From Patescibacteria group bacterium (lineage in GTDB: Bacteria > Patescibacteriota > Patescibacteriia > 2-12-FULL-60-25), in NCBI GenBank assembly GCA_018061025.1, contig JAGOUY010000008.1:19941-83940 (forward strand): a stretch of 64,000 nt of DNA, read 5' to 3'. A program made the translations under genes and the position numbers. This document shows positions 44,288 to 53,273 of this stretch, one piece after another. The notes beneath the pieces are model-generated. The model saw only the letters and a program-made list of their open reading frames with translations, had not been told where the DNA came from and ran no database searches. The stretch's first letter is position 1, and the number at the start of each line of letters is the position of its first letter.

Positions 44288-44890
44288 ATGAAATTCATTC
44301 TTGCGAAAAAACTCGAGATGTCGCAGGTCTACGACGCGGACGGCAATGTTACTCCGGTAACGTTACTTGAGGCGGGCCCCTGCTATGTGACCCAGGTGAA
44401 GAGCAAAGAGACTGATGGATATATGTCTGTCCAGGTTGGTTTTGGGACAGCAAAACGTCTTACGAAAGCACTGGAAGGACACTTAAAGGATTTACCTAAA
44501 CTTGCGCATATCGCTGAATTCCGTCTTGGAGCGGAAGCAGAGGTCAAGCGCGGTGACCTGATCGAAGCCTCTACCTTTCAGCCTGGTGACATGGTGCATG
44601 TCACGGGGATCTCCAAAGGAAAAGGGTTTCAAGGTGTGGTTAAGCGCCATGGGTTCCATGGGCATCCAACCTCTCACGGTCATAAGGACCAAGAGCGTAT
44701 GCCTGGTTCGATCGGTGCCGGCGGTCCTCAGCACGTATTCAAGGGAATGCGTATGGCGGGTCGTATGGGGAATGGTCAGATCACGGTAAAGAACTTGAAG
44801 GTCGTTGAAATTCGTGAAGGAGGAATCCTGGCTCTTAAGGGAGCTGTTCCTGGGCCACGAAATGCTGTCATTCAGATTGTGTCTGCTTAA
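44288..44890 (+). CDS. rplC: Ribosomal protein L3 (uL3)
   Basis: 200 residues from the ATG at 44288. FILAKKLEMSQVYDADGNVT opens it; GSIGAGGPQHVFKGMRMAGR is the loop that reaches the peptidyl-transferase centre. The upstream frame (44180) lies in the folded gap and is not conserved. Confidence 0.97.
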   Translation: MKFILAKKLEMSQVYDADGNVTPVTLLEAGPCYVTQVKSKETDGYMSVQVGFGTAKRLTKALEGHLKDLPKLAHIAEFRLGAEAEVKRGDLIEASTFQPGDMVHVTGISKGKGFQGVVKRHGFHGHPTSHGHKDQERMPGSIGAGGPQHVFKGMRMAGRMGNGQITVKNLKVVEIREGGILALKGAVPGPRNAVIQIVSA

Positions 44891-44896
44891 GCTCAT

Positions 44897-45526
44897 ATGC
44901 CAAACGTTTCTGTCTACAATGAGACTGGGAGCCAAGTAGGAAGCCTTGTGCTTTCCGACGCCTTGTTTGCTGTGAAGCCTGAACAGGCGATTATCCATGA
45001 AGCGATGGTTGCTCAGCGTGCCAATGCACGTCGTGCGATTGCCAACACCAAAACACGTGGAGAAGTACGTGGTGGTGGAAAAAAGCCATGGAAGCAAAAA
45101 GGAACGGGTCGTGCTCGCCAAGGATCCATTCGTTCCCCTCAATGGGTGGGTGGTGGTATCACCTTTGGTCCAACCAGCGAACGTAATTTTTCCGTAAAGA
45201 TCAATAAAAAGTTGAAGCGCAAAGCTCTCTTTATGGCGTTGTCCGACAAGGTTCAAAATCAGAAGTTGATGGTTTTGGAATCTCTTGCGATTACGTCTGC
45301 AAAGACGAAGTACGCGGCTTCGGTAATTGCAAAGTTGCCGATTGACCGCAATGTGCTGTTGGTTGTGCCCGGTGCATCGGCTGTCTTGATGCGTATGGTT
45401 CGCAACTTGCAAAATGTTAAGTTGGTGTCTGCCAACTCCGTCAATTTGATTGATGTCTTGACCTATCGCTCCGTCGTGTTCTTCAAGGACGCGGTGCCAG
45501 TGTTTGAAGGTCTCTATCGCGACTAA
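44897..45526 (+). CDS. rplD: Ribosomal protein L4 (uL4)
   Basis: 209 residues with the exit-tunnel loop GGGKKPWKQKGTGRARQGS. In other bacteria L4 represses its own operon through a leader hairpin; folded regions lie upstream here. Confidence 0.96.
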   Translation: MPNVSVYNETGSQVGSLVLSDALFAVKPEQAIIHEAMVAQRANARRAIANTKTRGEVRGGGKKPWKQKGTGRARQGSIRSPQWVGGGITFGPTSERNFSVKINKKLKRKALFMALSDKVQNQKLMVLESLAITSAKTKYAASVIAKLPIDRNVLLVVPGASAVLMRMVRNLQNVKLVSANSVNLIDVLTYRSVVFFKDAVPVFEGLYRD

Positions 45527-45530
45527 TCGT

Positions 45531-45965
45531 ATGGGAATTCTTGATCGATTGAGTAAAAAAGCCACTGACTCCAAGGAGTCTACAGAGGCGAAGAAGAAAG
45601 CTCCTGCCAAACGTGCTGCAAAAAAGGCAGACGTTTCCACGGAGGGAAAGAGCGATGTCGTGTCTGCGAAAGCGATTCCGGCTGAGCTTTTATCTGTGCT
45701 ATCGCGTCCTCGCGTGAGTGAGAAGGCGGCTCGTTTAGGGGCGCTTAATACCTACGTGTTTGAAGTCGCGCTAGATGCAGAAAAGATCCAAATCAAAAAA
45801 GCGGTTGAAGCCCTCTACGGAGTAAAGGTGGCGGTGGTGCGTACGGTACGTGGTCTTGGAAAGCCTGTCCGCCGTGGCCGTCGTCCTTCCGCTCGTAGCG
45901 ATTGGAAAAAGGCGCTTGTGACCCTTGTGCCTGGGCAGAAACTTGATCTCTACGAAGGTGTCTAA
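45531..45965 (+). CDS. rplW: Ribosomal protein L23 (uL23) with Lys-rich extension
   Basis: 144 residues. The L23 core (LSRPRVSEKAARLGALNTYV to KKALVTLVPGQKLD) starts only at about residue 55. The preceding part is a Lys/Ala/Ser-rich extension (SKKATDSKESTEAKKKAPAK). L23 lies at the tunnel exit and contacts SRP and trigger factor. Confidence 0.94.
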   Translation: MGILDRLSKKATDSKESTEAKKKAPAKRAAKKADVSTEGKSDVVSAKAIPAELLSVLSRPRVSEKAARLGALNTYVFEVALDAEKIQIKKAVEALYGVKVAVVRTVRGLGKPVRRGRRPSARSDWKKALVTLVPGQKLDLYEGV

Positions 45966-45976
45966 CCTCTCCATCT

Positions 45977-46816
45977 ATGCCTATTAAAGTTTATCGGCCT
46001 GTTACCAAAGGGCGGCGCCTCTCCTCGGTGCAAGATTTTTCCGACATCACGCGTGATGAACCGGAGAAGTCTTTGATTGTGACCCGTAAGGATCATGCGG
46101 GACGTTCGGGTGGAAAAATTTCCGTCCGTCATCAAGGGGGCGGAGCAAAACGCTTTTTGCGCGATGTGGATTTTGTGCGCGCACATTTTGATGTACCTGC
46201 GCGCATTGATTCCGTTGAATACGATCCAAATCGTGGAGCTCGTATTGGTTTGATCATCTACCGTGATGGTCGTAAGAGCTACATGCTCTTGCCAGACGGA
46301 ATGAAGGTGGGGGACACGGTTGTCTCTTCTCAAACAGAGGCAGACATCGCCGTCGGAAACCGCTTACCACTCGAGAAGATCCCTGTCGGTACCCCTATCC
46401 ATGCGGTGGAATTAGTTCCAGGCAAGGGTGCGCAGATGGGACGCGCAGCCGGAACGAGAATCGAATTCAGCGCCATTGAAGGCAGCTGGGCGATCCTCAA
46501 ACTTCCTTCCGGAGAAATGCGTCGTGTACCAAAAGTGTGTATGGCGACGATCGGGACGGTATCTAACCCAGACTGGCACTTAGTTCGTTGGGGCAAGGCT
46601 GGTCGTATGCGTCACCGCGGCATTCGTCCGACGGTTCGTGGAAAAGTCATGAACCCAGTGGATCACCCGCACGGTGGTGGTGAAGGCAAGCATCCAATCG
46701 GTATGAAGTACGCCAAGACCAAGTGGGGTAAGCACGCCCTTGGTGTCAAGACACGTCGTGCAAAGAGTTCGTCTGATCGCCATATTCTTGTCCGCCGTCG
46801 CGGTAACACGCTCTAA
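45977..46816 (+). CDS. rplB: Ribosomal protein L2 (uL2)
   Basis: 279 residues. GRSGGKISVRHQGGGAKRF, GRAAGTRIEF and MNPVDHPHGGGEGKHPIG, the last containing the conserved His near the peptidyl-transferase centre. Confidence 0.97.
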   Translation: MPIKVYRPVTKGRRLSSVQDFSDITRDEPEKSLIVTRKDHAGRSGGKISVRHQGGGAKRFLRDVDFVRAHFDVPARIDSVEYDPNRGARIGLIIYRDGRKSYMLLPDGMKVGDTVVSSQTEADIAVGNRLPLEKIPVGTPIHAVELVPGKGAQMGRAAGTRIEFSAIEGSWAILKLPSGEMRRVPKVCMATIGTVSNPDWHLVRWGKAGRMRHRGIRPTVRGKVMNPVDHPHGGGEGKHPIGMKYAKTKWGKHALGVKTRRAKSSSDRHILVRRRGNTL

Positions 46817-46819
46817 TCT

Positions 46820-47131
46820 ATGTCTCGTAGTCTCAAAAAAGGTCTATTCACCGATGCGAAGCTGCTTAAAAAAGTGGCTGCCTTGAAAGCCGGTGATAAA
46901 ACACCTATCAAGACCTGGTCGCGCGCCTCTACGATCACGCCAGAGATGGTTGGTCGTGTGATGGCTGTCCACAATGGTAAGGTGCATGTGCCAGTGGTTA
47001 TCGTGGAAAATATGGTCGGTCATAAGCTTGGTGAATTTTCTCCAACGCGTAAATTTGTCCGCCATGGTGGTAAGATTCAGAAAGCGGCGGAAACCGCTAA
47101 GCCAGCTGCCGCTCCGGCCGCTAAGAAGTAA
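46820..47131 (+). CDS. rpsS: Ribosomal protein S19 (uS19)
   Basis: 103 residues. [38 protein letters not shown] and [14 protein letters not shown]. The Ala/Lys tail is a little longer than usual. 30S head, contacts S13. Confidence 0.96.
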   Translation: MSRSLKKGLFTDAKLLKKVAALKAGDKTPIKTWSRASTITPEMVGRVMAVHNGKVHVPVVIVENMVGHKLGEFSPTRKFVRHGGKIQKAAETAKPAAAPAAKK

Positions 47132-47137
47132 TCTTAT

Positions 47138-47608
47138 ATGGATATTCATGCCTCTCTTCGTTATCTTCGCATGGCCCCTCGTAAGGTGCGCCTTGTGATT
47201 GATGCGGTTCGCGGATTGCCCGTTATGACGGCGGACACACGTTTGACGTTCATGAAAAAAGCTGCGGTTGAACCCGTCCAGAAGCTGTTGCGCTCAGCGA
47301 TCGCGAATGCAGAACATAACTTTCAGCTGAAGAAGGAAGATTTGTTTGTCAAAACCATTACGGCCGATGGCGGGCCTACGCTTAAGCGTAGCCGTCCACG
47401 TGCCCGTGGATCCGCTGCGCCGATTCGCAAGCGTACGACGCACATCATGATTGTGTTGGCTCCTAAAGCTGGCTCGGTCACGCCTTCTCCTGTCAGCGCG
47501 GAAACTCCAGCTGTAAAGGCTCCTGCTAAAAAAACGGCGGCTCGCGCTTCCGCTCCATCATCTGCTCGCAAGACGACTTCGTCGAAGGGAGCGGTTAAGA
47601 CTGCCTAA
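47138..47608 (+). CDS. rplV: Ribosomal protein L22 (uL22) with basic tail
   Basis: 156 residues. Core HASLRYLRMAPRKVRLVIDA to GRSRPRARGSA-type beta hairpin (RSRPRARGSAAPIRKRTTHI). About 40 Ala/Lys/Ser/Thr residues follow, absent in most L22. Lines the exit tunnel. Confidence 0.95.
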   Translation: MDIHASLRYLRMAPRKVRLVIDAVRGLPVMTADTRLTFMKKAAVEPVQKLLRSAIANAEHNFQLKKEDLFVKTITADGGPTLKRSRPRARGSAAPIRKRTTHIMIVLAPKAGSVTPSPVSAETPAVKAPAKKTAARASAPSSARKTTSSKGAVKTA

Positions 47609-47611
47609 CCT

Positions 47612-48460
47612 ATGGGTCATAAAGTTCATCCATTTGGATTCCGTATCGGAACCACCACCACGTGGCCATCTCGTTGGTTTGCCCGTGATGCAGCGTATCG
47701 CAGCCAAGTTCGTCAAGATATTGGCTTGCGCGCCTTTTTGAAGAAAGAATTGAAAGACTGTGCGGTCAATCGTGTTGAGGTCGAACGTTCCCGTGGCGCG
47801 TTGTCCATCACGATCCATACGGCGAAACCTGGGTACGTGATTGGTCGTGCTGGCGATGGGATCGATCAGCTCAAGAAGAAAATTATCAAGGAATTTTTTC
47901 CTGGAAAATCCAAAGGCTTGCAGCTCCATCTTTCCGTCCAAGAAGTTGGCCGTCCAAACTTGGAAGCCGCCTTGGTTTGTCAGGGTGTCATCAGCGACCT
48001 TGAACGACGCATGGCCTTTCGCCGCGTGTTAAAGACATCGATCGAACGCGTGAAAAAAGCTGGAGCTCTCGGTGTAAAAATTGCTGTCTCCGGACGTTTG
48101 AATGGAGCAGAAATCGCACGCCGTGAATGGTTGTACTGGGGAAAAATTCCGCTTACAAACTTGCGTGCCGATGTGGATTACTACCAAGACTTTGCGCAAA
48201 CCATTGCCGGAGCGATTGGGGTCAAGATCTGGATCTACCGTGGGGATGTGTTTGAACAAGACCGCTTGTCCCAATACCAGCCAACCACGCAAACGCGTAC
48301 GCCTGGACGTTCTGACCGCCGTGATGGTGGCCGTCCAATGGGTGGCGCAGGCTTCCACGGTCGTGATCGTGGACCAGCTCGTGGTCCTGCGACGGGAGCC
48401 TCTCGTCCACCACGTGAAACGGTTCCTGCCGTTCCTCCTAGCGCACCGGTTGCCGCCTAA
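47612..48460 (+). CDS. rpsC: Ribosomal protein S3 (uS3) with Arg/Gly tail
   Basis: 282 residues. The KH domain has GYVIGRAGDGIDQLKKK (GxxG as GRAG); the second domain contains SGRLNGAEIARREW. The last 60 residues are Arg/Gly/Pro-rich and probably disordered. mRNA entry helicase site of the 30S. Confidence 0.96.
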   Translation: MGHKVHPFGFRIGTTTTWPSRWFARDAAYRSQVRQDIGLRAFLKKELKDCAVNRVEVERSRGALSITIHTAKPGYVIGRAGDGIDQLKKKIIKEFFPGKSKGLQLHLSVQEVGRPNLEAALVCQGVISDLERRMAFRRVLKTSIERVKKAGALGVKIAVSGRLNGAEIARREWLYWGKIPLTNLRADVDYYQDFAQTIAGAIGVKIWIYRGDVFEQDRLSQYQPTTQTRTPGRSDRRDGGRPMGGAGFHGRDRGPARGPATGASRPPRETVPAVPPSAPVAA

Positions 48461-48471
48461 CCTTCCTTCCT

Positions 48472-48885
48472 ATGTTGATTCCTAAAAAAGTGAAACATCG
48501 CAAGTGGCACAAGGGTCGCGCTCGCAACATCCGTGTTGCCTCCGACAAACTTGAACTTGCGTTTGGGTCCTACGGCCTTAAAGCCTTAACCCCCTCCTGG
48601 ATTTCTAGCCAACAGATTGAAGCGGGTCGCCGCGTTCTGGCGCGCTACATCAAGCGCGGAGGAAAGATCTGGATTCGTGTCTTCCCAGACAAGCCTCTCA
48701 CAAAACACGGTAATGAAAACCCGATGGGTTCCGGAAAAGGTGCGGTTGACCACTATGTTGCCGTGATCCGCCCAGGCACGATCATTTATGAGATGGATGG
48801 GATTACCAAGGAGGCGGCGCAAGAGGCCTTACAAAGCGCTGCCTACAAGATTTCTTCCGTGTGTAAATTCATCAGTAACGACTAG
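48472..48885 (+). CDS. rplP: Ribosomal protein L16 (uL16)
   Basis: 137 residues. Starts MLIPKKVKHRKWHKGRAR; NPMGSGKGAVDHYVAVIRPG is the signature reaching the A site. Close in sequence to its mitochondrial counterparts. Confidence 0.97.
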   Translation: MLIPKKVKHRKWHKGRARNIRVASDKLELAFGSYGLKALTPSWISSQQIEAGRRVLARYIKRGGKIWIRVFPDKPLTKHGNENPMGSGKGAVDHYVAVIRPGTIIYEMDGITKEAAQEALQSAAYKISSVCKFISND

Positions 48886-48889
48886 CGCT

Positions 48890-49069
48890 ATGGATATTTC
48901 TACGCTCCGCACGGCTTCTGCCGCTGAACGCGAACGCTTACTGATCGAAGCCCGCACCAAGCTCCGTGATCTCCGTTTCAAAGTTGCTACCCGCCAATTG
49001 ACCAAAGTGCGCCAGATCCGTGTTCTCAAGCGTGATATCGCTCAGATCCTTACGGTCATTGCGCACTAG
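48890..49069 (+). CDS. rpmC: Ribosomal protein L29 (uL29)
   Basis: 59 residues from the ATG at 48890, the two-helix L29 fold with DLRFKVATRQLTKVRQIRVL. Four bp after rplP. A longer frame (48788) is only overlap with rplP. Confidence 0.93.
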   Translation: MDISTLRTASAAERERLLIEARTKLRDLRFKVATRQLTKVRQIRVLKRDIAQILTVIAH

Positions 49070-49079
49070 TTTTCCTCCT

Positions 49080-49361
49080 ATGCAAGCCTCTCCATTATCC
49101 ACCCCTTCTTCACACCGTCGCTTTGAAGGCGTCGTTGCTTCCGTGTCGGGTCCTACGACCGCGGTTGTTCGTGTTGATCGCCAGGTGGCCCATCCAAAGT
49201 ACGGAAAGTACTACACGATTTCAAAGAAGTTCATGATTCATGACCCGATGAACGCGGCTAAGGTTGGCGATACGGTTGAAATTGAAGAATGTCGTCCTGT
49301 GTCTCGCCACAAGCGCTGGCGCTATGTCGCTACGCTTCGTTCGGTTCAGAAGACTGTCTAA
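49080..49361 (+). CDS. rpsQ: Ribosomal protein S17 (uS17)
   Basis: 93 residues from the ATG at 49080. The OB-fold core [39 protein letters not shown] and [13 protein letters not shown] is complete; the first 15 residues are extra. Confidence 0.96.
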   Translation: MQASPLSTPSSHRRFEGVVASVSGPTTAVVRVDRQVAHPKYGKYYTISKKFMIHDPMNAAKVGDTVEIEECRPVSRHKRWRYVATLRSVQKTV

Positions 49362-49366
49362 CCTCT

Positions 49367-49738
49367 ATGGTCCAACATCGTTCTATGCTCCAGGTGGCTG
49401 ATAACACCGGAGCCAAACTCCTCCAATGCATCCATGTGCATGGTGGATACAAAAAGCGTTACGGCCGCATCGGCGACATGCTTACATGTGTCGTGAAAGA
49501 AGCCGCGCCACGCGGGATGGTAAAGAAATCGGATATTGTTCACGTTGTGTTGGTTCGTTCGCACAAAGAAGTGCGTCGTGCAGACGGGACGTATGTCCGC
49601 TTTGATGATAACGCGGGTGTTATCATTGAACAGAAGAATAAAGAGCCGAAAGGAACCCGTATCTTTGGTCCGGTTGCCCGTGAATTACGTACCAAAGGAT
49701 ATGGCAAGATTATTTCTTTGGCCCCAGAAGTTGTGTAA
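49367..49738 (+). CDS. rplN: Ribosomal protein L14 (uL14)
   Basis: 123 residues. [40 protein letters not shown] and [15 protein letters not shown]. Contacts L19 and 16S rRNA at an intersubunit bridge. Confidence 0.97.
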   Translation: MVQHRSMLQVADNTGAKLLQCIHVHGGYKKRYGRIGDMLTCVVKEAAPRGMVKKSDIVHVVLVRSHKEVRRADGTYVRFDDNAGVIIEQKNKEPKGTRIFGPVARELRTKGYGKIISLAPEVV

Positions 49739-49743
49739 CCTCT

Positions 49744-50034
49744 ATGTCTACCTTTCATGTAAAAACGGGCGATGATGTCAAAGTCCTCGCTGGTAAAGAT
49801 CGCGGGAAGACGGGCAAGGTTACGCAGGTTTTTCCTAAGCTTAACCGAGTGGTAGTGGAAGGGGTGAACGTTACTAAGCGTCACTTACGGACACGCCGCC
49901 AGGATGAGGCCGGCCGCATCGTTGAATTCTCTATGCCGATCCATGCCTCTAACGTGGCTCGCACAGAAGAGGGGAAAACGGCCTCTGCCGACGCGAAGCC
50001 TAAGCGCGTGCGCTCACCCAAAAAGACCGCCTAA
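49744..50034 (+). CDS. rplX: Ribosomal protein L24 (uL24)
   Basis: 96 residues. KOW motif VKVLAGKDRGKTGKVTQVF, then VVVEGVNVTKRHLR. An assembly initiator of the 50S. Confidence 0.95.
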   Translation: MSTFHVKTGDDVKVLAGKDRGKTGKVTQVFPKLNRVVVEGVNVTKRHLRTRRQDEAGRIVEFSMPIHASNVARTEEGKTASADAKPKRVRSPKKTA

Positions 50035-50037
50035 TGT

Positions 50038-50574
50038 ATGACTCTTAAAGAACGTTATCAACAAGAGATTGTCCCTGCTCTGCAAAAAGAGCTCGGCATC
50101 AAGAACCGCATGGCCGTCCCTAAGGTGACGAAGGTGGTTTTGTCGGTCGGCCTTTCTCAAGGGGCAAAAGACCCCAAGGTGGCGGAAGTGGTAGAAGCCA
50201 CGCTTCGTCGTATTTCTGGCCAACGTCCTGTGAAAACGAAGGCAAAGAAATCCATCGCGAGCTTTAAAATTCGTGAAGGGATGGTTGTGGGCACGATGGT
50301 GACCTTGCGCGGTGAGCGTATGTGGGATTTTCTTGCAAAATTAACGCAAGTCACCTTCCCTCGCATCCGTGATTTTCGTGGGATTTCTTCCAAGGTGGTA
50401 GATGCTCGCGGGAACTTATCGGTTGGGTTTAAAGAACACCTTGCTTTCCCAGAAATTCGTTCAGACGAAGTCGAACGTCTGCACGGGATGCAAGTTACGG
50501 TCACGACGACTGCTGGCTCTCGCGACGTGGGAGAGCGTTTATTCAAAGCCCTCGGCTTCCCATTCCAAGCATAA
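50038..50574 (+). CDS. rplE: Ribosomal protein L5 (uL5)
   Basis: 178 residues. MTLKERYQQEIVPALQKEL, GQRPVKTKAKKSIASFKIRE and PRIRDFRGISSK. Binds 5S rRNA. Confidence 0.97.
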   Translation: MTLKERYQQEIVPALQKELGIKNRMAVPKVTKVVLSVGLSQGAKDPKVAEVVEATLRRISGQRPVKTKAKKSIASFKIREGMVVGTMVTLRGERMWDFLAKLTQVTFPRIRDFRGISSKVVDARGNLSVGFKEHLAFPEIRSDEVERLHGMQVTVTTTAGSRDVGERLFKALGFPFQA

Positions 50575-50577
50575 TGT

Positions 50578-50763
50578 ATGGCTACTGAAGCACAAATTGC
50601 CAAATCCAACCGGAAGCCGAAGTTTTCCTCGCGCAAAGTCTTGCGCTGCTGGAAATGCGGACGCAAACATGGGTACATGCGAGACTTTGATCTCTGCCGT
50701 ATCTGCTTCCGTGAGCTTGCCCTGCGTGGCGAACTCCCGGGTGTCAAGAAATCCAGCTGGTAA
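50578..50763 (+). CDS. rpsN: Ribosomal protein S14, zinc-binding type (uS14)
   Basis: 61 residues, short type with two CxxC pairs: CWKCGR and CRICF, and the C-terminal PGVKKSSW. The zinc version is common in CPR and Gram-positives. Confidence 0.96.
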   Translation: MATEAQIAKSNRKPKFSSRKVLRCWKCGRKHGYMRDFDLCRICFRELALRGELPGVKKSSW

Positions 50764-50772
50764 TTTTCTCCT

Positions 50773-51165
50773 ATGATCACTGATCCAATTAGCGACTTTC
50801 TCACGCGTTTGCGCAATGCGCAGGCGGCGGAGCACGAGACCACCATGGTTCCCGGGTCGCGCATGAAATTTGCTATCGCCAAGCTTTTGGAACGCGAAGG
50901 ATATATCCAAGCGGTCAAAGAGCAGGTTGATGGTGTTAAGAAAACCCTTGTTGTCACCCTTAAGTACACGGGCAAAGTGGCGGCCATCCGTGCCATCCGT
51001 CGTGTGTCGAAGCCGGGTTTACGCGTCTACCGCAAGGCAGATGAACTACCCCGTGTGTTGTCTGACCAAGGTATTGCCATTATTTCTACCTCTGCTGGGG
51101 TGATGACGAACAAAGAAGCTCGTCGTCGCAAGCTTGGGGGAGAGGTTTTGTGCGAAGTCTACTAA
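50773..51165 (+). CDS. rpsH: Ribosomal protein S8 (uS8)
   Basis: 130 residues. MITDPISDFLTRLRNAQ, RRVSKPGLRVYRKADELP and GIAIISTSAGVMTNKEAR. In other bacteria it represses the spc operon. Confidence 0.97.
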   Translation: MITDPISDFLTRLRNAQAAEHETTMVPGSRMKFAIAKLLEREGYIQAVKEQVDGVKKTLVVTLKYTGKVAAIRAIRRVSKPGLRVYRKADELPRVLSDQGIAIISTSAGVMTNKEARRRKLGGEVLCEVY

Positions 51166-51172
51166 ACCGCCT

Positions 51173-51724
51173 ATGTCTCGTATTGGTAAAAAACCTGTCC
51201 TGCTTCCCGCAGGCGTTGACGCGACCATCGAGTCCCGTCAGGTGACCGTTAAAGGTCCTAAAGCGACGTTACAGGTGGCGCTTCCGCCACATGCTCTTGT
51301 CGCTCTTCAAGCAGATCCTCGATCATTGATCGTGTCTGTGGAAGATGAGACGCGTGTTGACCAACGCGCGCTCTGGGGCTTGGCACGTCAATTGTTGCAG
51401 AACGCGGTTGAAGGCGTGCAAAAAGTCTTTGAAGAAGCTCTCGAATTTGTGGGGGTTGGGTTTAAAGTCGCCTTGGAAGGTCGCAAAGTGATGATGGACG
51501 TTGGATTTTCCCATCGTGTTGCCTTTGATCTCCCAGAAGGGGTCGAAGCAAAAGTAGAAAAGCAGGTTCTCACGATCAGTGGTTCTGATAAATATATCGT
51601 GGGTGAAACGGCTGCTCGTATTCGCCGCATCAAGCCTCCTGAACCGTATAAGGGGAAAGGAATTAAATATGTCGATGAAGTTATTCGCCGCAAAGCTGGT
51701 AAAACAGCTGGTAAGGGCGCTTAA
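51173..51724 (+). CDS. rplF: Ribosomal protein L6 (uL6)
   Basis: 183 residues from the ATG at 51173. MSRIGKKPVLLPAGVDATIE and the C-terminal RRIKPPEPYKGKGIKYVDE. Located near the sarcin-ricin loop. Confidence 0.97.
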   Translation: MSRIGKKPVLLPAGVDATIESRQVTVKGPKATLQVALPPHALVALQADPRSLIVSVEDETRVDQRALWGLARQLLQNAVEGVQKVFEEALEFVGVGFKVALEGRKVMMDVGFSHRVAFDLPEGVEAKVEKQVLTISGSDKYIVGETAARIRRIKPPEPYKGKGIKYVDEVIRRKAGKTAGKGA

Positions 51725-51740
51725 TCATTGATCACGTCCT

Positions 51741-52103
51741 ATGTCTATTCAGCAACGTAAACAAGAACGCGTCAATCGACGCATTCAACGCATGCGGGCT
51801 CGGGTCCGTGGCACGACAGAACGTCCACGCTTGGCCGTGTTTCGAGGACTCGCGCATATTTCTGCGCAGATCATTGATGATGCGACCGGTCGCACGCTCG
51901 CCGCTGCCTACGATCGTGAATTGCCAGCAGCAGATGCAAAGAAAACCAAGGTAGAAATTGCCATGGCGGTCGGAACCTTAATTGCCGAGCGTGCCAAGGG
52001 TAAGGGTGTTACTCAGGTCGTCTTTGACCGTCGTGATAAACAATACCAAGGACGTGTGCGAGCTCTTGCCGAGGGTGCGCGTACGGCTGGACTCATCTTT
52101 TAA
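51741..52103 (+). CDS. rplR: Ribosomal protein L18 (uL18)
   Basis: 120 residues. RRIQRMRARVRGTTERPRLA, FRGLAHISAQIIDD, VVFDRRDKQYQGRVRALAEG. 5S rRNA-binding. Confidence 0.96.
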   Translation: MSIQQRKQERVNRRIQRMRARVRGTTERPRLAVFRGLAHISAQIIDDATGRTLAAAYDRELPAADAKKTKVEIAMAVGTLIAERAKGKGVTQVVFDRRDKQYQGRVRALAEGARTAGLIF

Positions 52104-52109
52104 CCTACT

Positions 52110-52820
52110 ATGACTGATACGATGGCAACACAAACAACGCCGCCTGCAGCAAAACCAGCGGCAGCCGCTCCTCGTCCAGGTGCTGGTGCACGCGATATGC
52201 GTGGCGGTAACAACCGTGGCCAAGGTGGTCGCGGTGGATTTGGTGGTGGTCGCGGCGGCCAAGGTGGTCGCGGTGGTAACAACCGTGGCCAAGGAGGCCC
52301 ACGTCGTGATGGTCGCGGGGGAGATGTTCCTGCCGAAGCCGAATACGATGAAAAGAACGTAGAAGTCGCCCGTGTGACCCGTGTCACGAAGGGTGGTAAG
52401 CGTATGCGTTTTCGTGCGCTTACGGTGATTGGTAATCGTAAAGGCCGAGTTGGATTTGGGCTTGCAAAGGGCGTTGACGTAGCCTTGGCTACGGGTAAAG
52501 CCACCACGCAAGCACGTAAAGCCTTGCTTACCGTCCCGATGGTCTATGAGACGATCCCTCATCCTGTTGAGGCGAAGTTTGCGGCAGCTCGTGTGCTTTT
52601 GAAGCCTGCTCCAAAAGGAACTGGTATCAAAGCAGGTGGAGCCGTGCGCATCGTGCTTGAATTAGCGGGTGTCCCCAACGTCGTATCTAAGATTTTAGGA
52701 TCTTCTAGTAAGATCAATAACGTGAAAGCAACCTTTGCCGCTTTGAAGAAATTGCGTGTTCCTCCTGTCAAAGAGGGGAAGGCGGAAGACAAGACGGCGG
52801 AAGCTGCGTCTAAGAAATAA
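52110..52820 (+). CDS. rpsE: Ribosomal protein S5 (uS5) with Gly/Arg-rich N-terminus
   Basis: 236 residues. The core starts near residue 80 (VARVTRVTKGGKRMRFRALT, AREAL-type helix as KATTQARKALL). The first 75 residues include repeated RGGFGGGRGGQGG-like units resembling RGG RNA-binding tails. Such an extension is not in typical S5. Followed directly by rplO; rpmD (L30) is missing between them. Confidence 0.95.
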   Translation: MTDTMATQTTPPAAKPAAAAPRPGAGARDMRGGNNRGQGGRGGFGGGRGGQGGRGGNNRGQGGPRRDGRGGDVPAEAEYDEKNVEVARVTRVTKGGKRMRFRALTVIGNRKGRVGFGLAKGVDVALATGKATTQARKALLTVPMVYETIPHPVEAKFAAARVLLKPAPKGTGIKAGGAVRIVLELAGVPNVVSKILGSSSKINNVKATFAALKKLRVPPVKEGKAEDKTAEAASKK

Positions 52821-52823
52821 CCT

Positions 52824-53264
52824 ATGGCTATTTCCCTTCATTCAGTCGCCTCCAAACCTGGTTCCCGCCAGCGTGTCAAACGCCTTGGCCGTGGGCCCGG
52901 AAGTGGACGTGGAAAGACCTCTGGTAAAGGTACCAAGGGGCAGCGTGCGCGTACGGGTGGTAAATCTTCGCTTAAGTTGAAAGGTATGAAGCAGATGTTG
53001 CTTGCCTTTCCAAAAAACCGTGGTTTTCAAAGTCGATTCGCCAAGGATTTAGCCTTGCGCGTGAGCCGATTGAACGTGCTCGCGGCTGATGTACCAGTTA
53101 CGCTTCAGGTGTTGCAAGCGGCTGGACTGGTTCGTCGCTCAGACCGTTCGGCGAAGGTCATTGCAGGTGGTGAACTCACCAAAGCGCTTACTATTGCGGC
53201 CGGCGTTTTTGTCTCCAAGGGTGCAAAGGCAGAGATTGAGCGCGCGGGTGGCAAGGTGGCGTAA
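52824..53264 (+). CDS. rplO: Ribosomal protein L15 (uL15)
   Basis: 146 residues. GSRQRVKRLGRGPGSGRGKT, KGQRARTGGKSSLKLKG, and FVSKGAKAEIERAGG. Begins 3 bp after rpsE. Confidence 0.96.
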   Translation: MAISLHSVASKPGSRQRVKRLGRGPGSGRGKTSGKGTKGQRARTGGKSSLKLKGMKQMLLAFPKNRGFQSRFAKDLALRVSRLNVLAADVPVTLQVLQAAGLVRRSDRSAKVIAGGELTKALTIAAGVFVSKGAKAEIERAGGKVA

Positions 53265-53273
53265 TATAACCCT

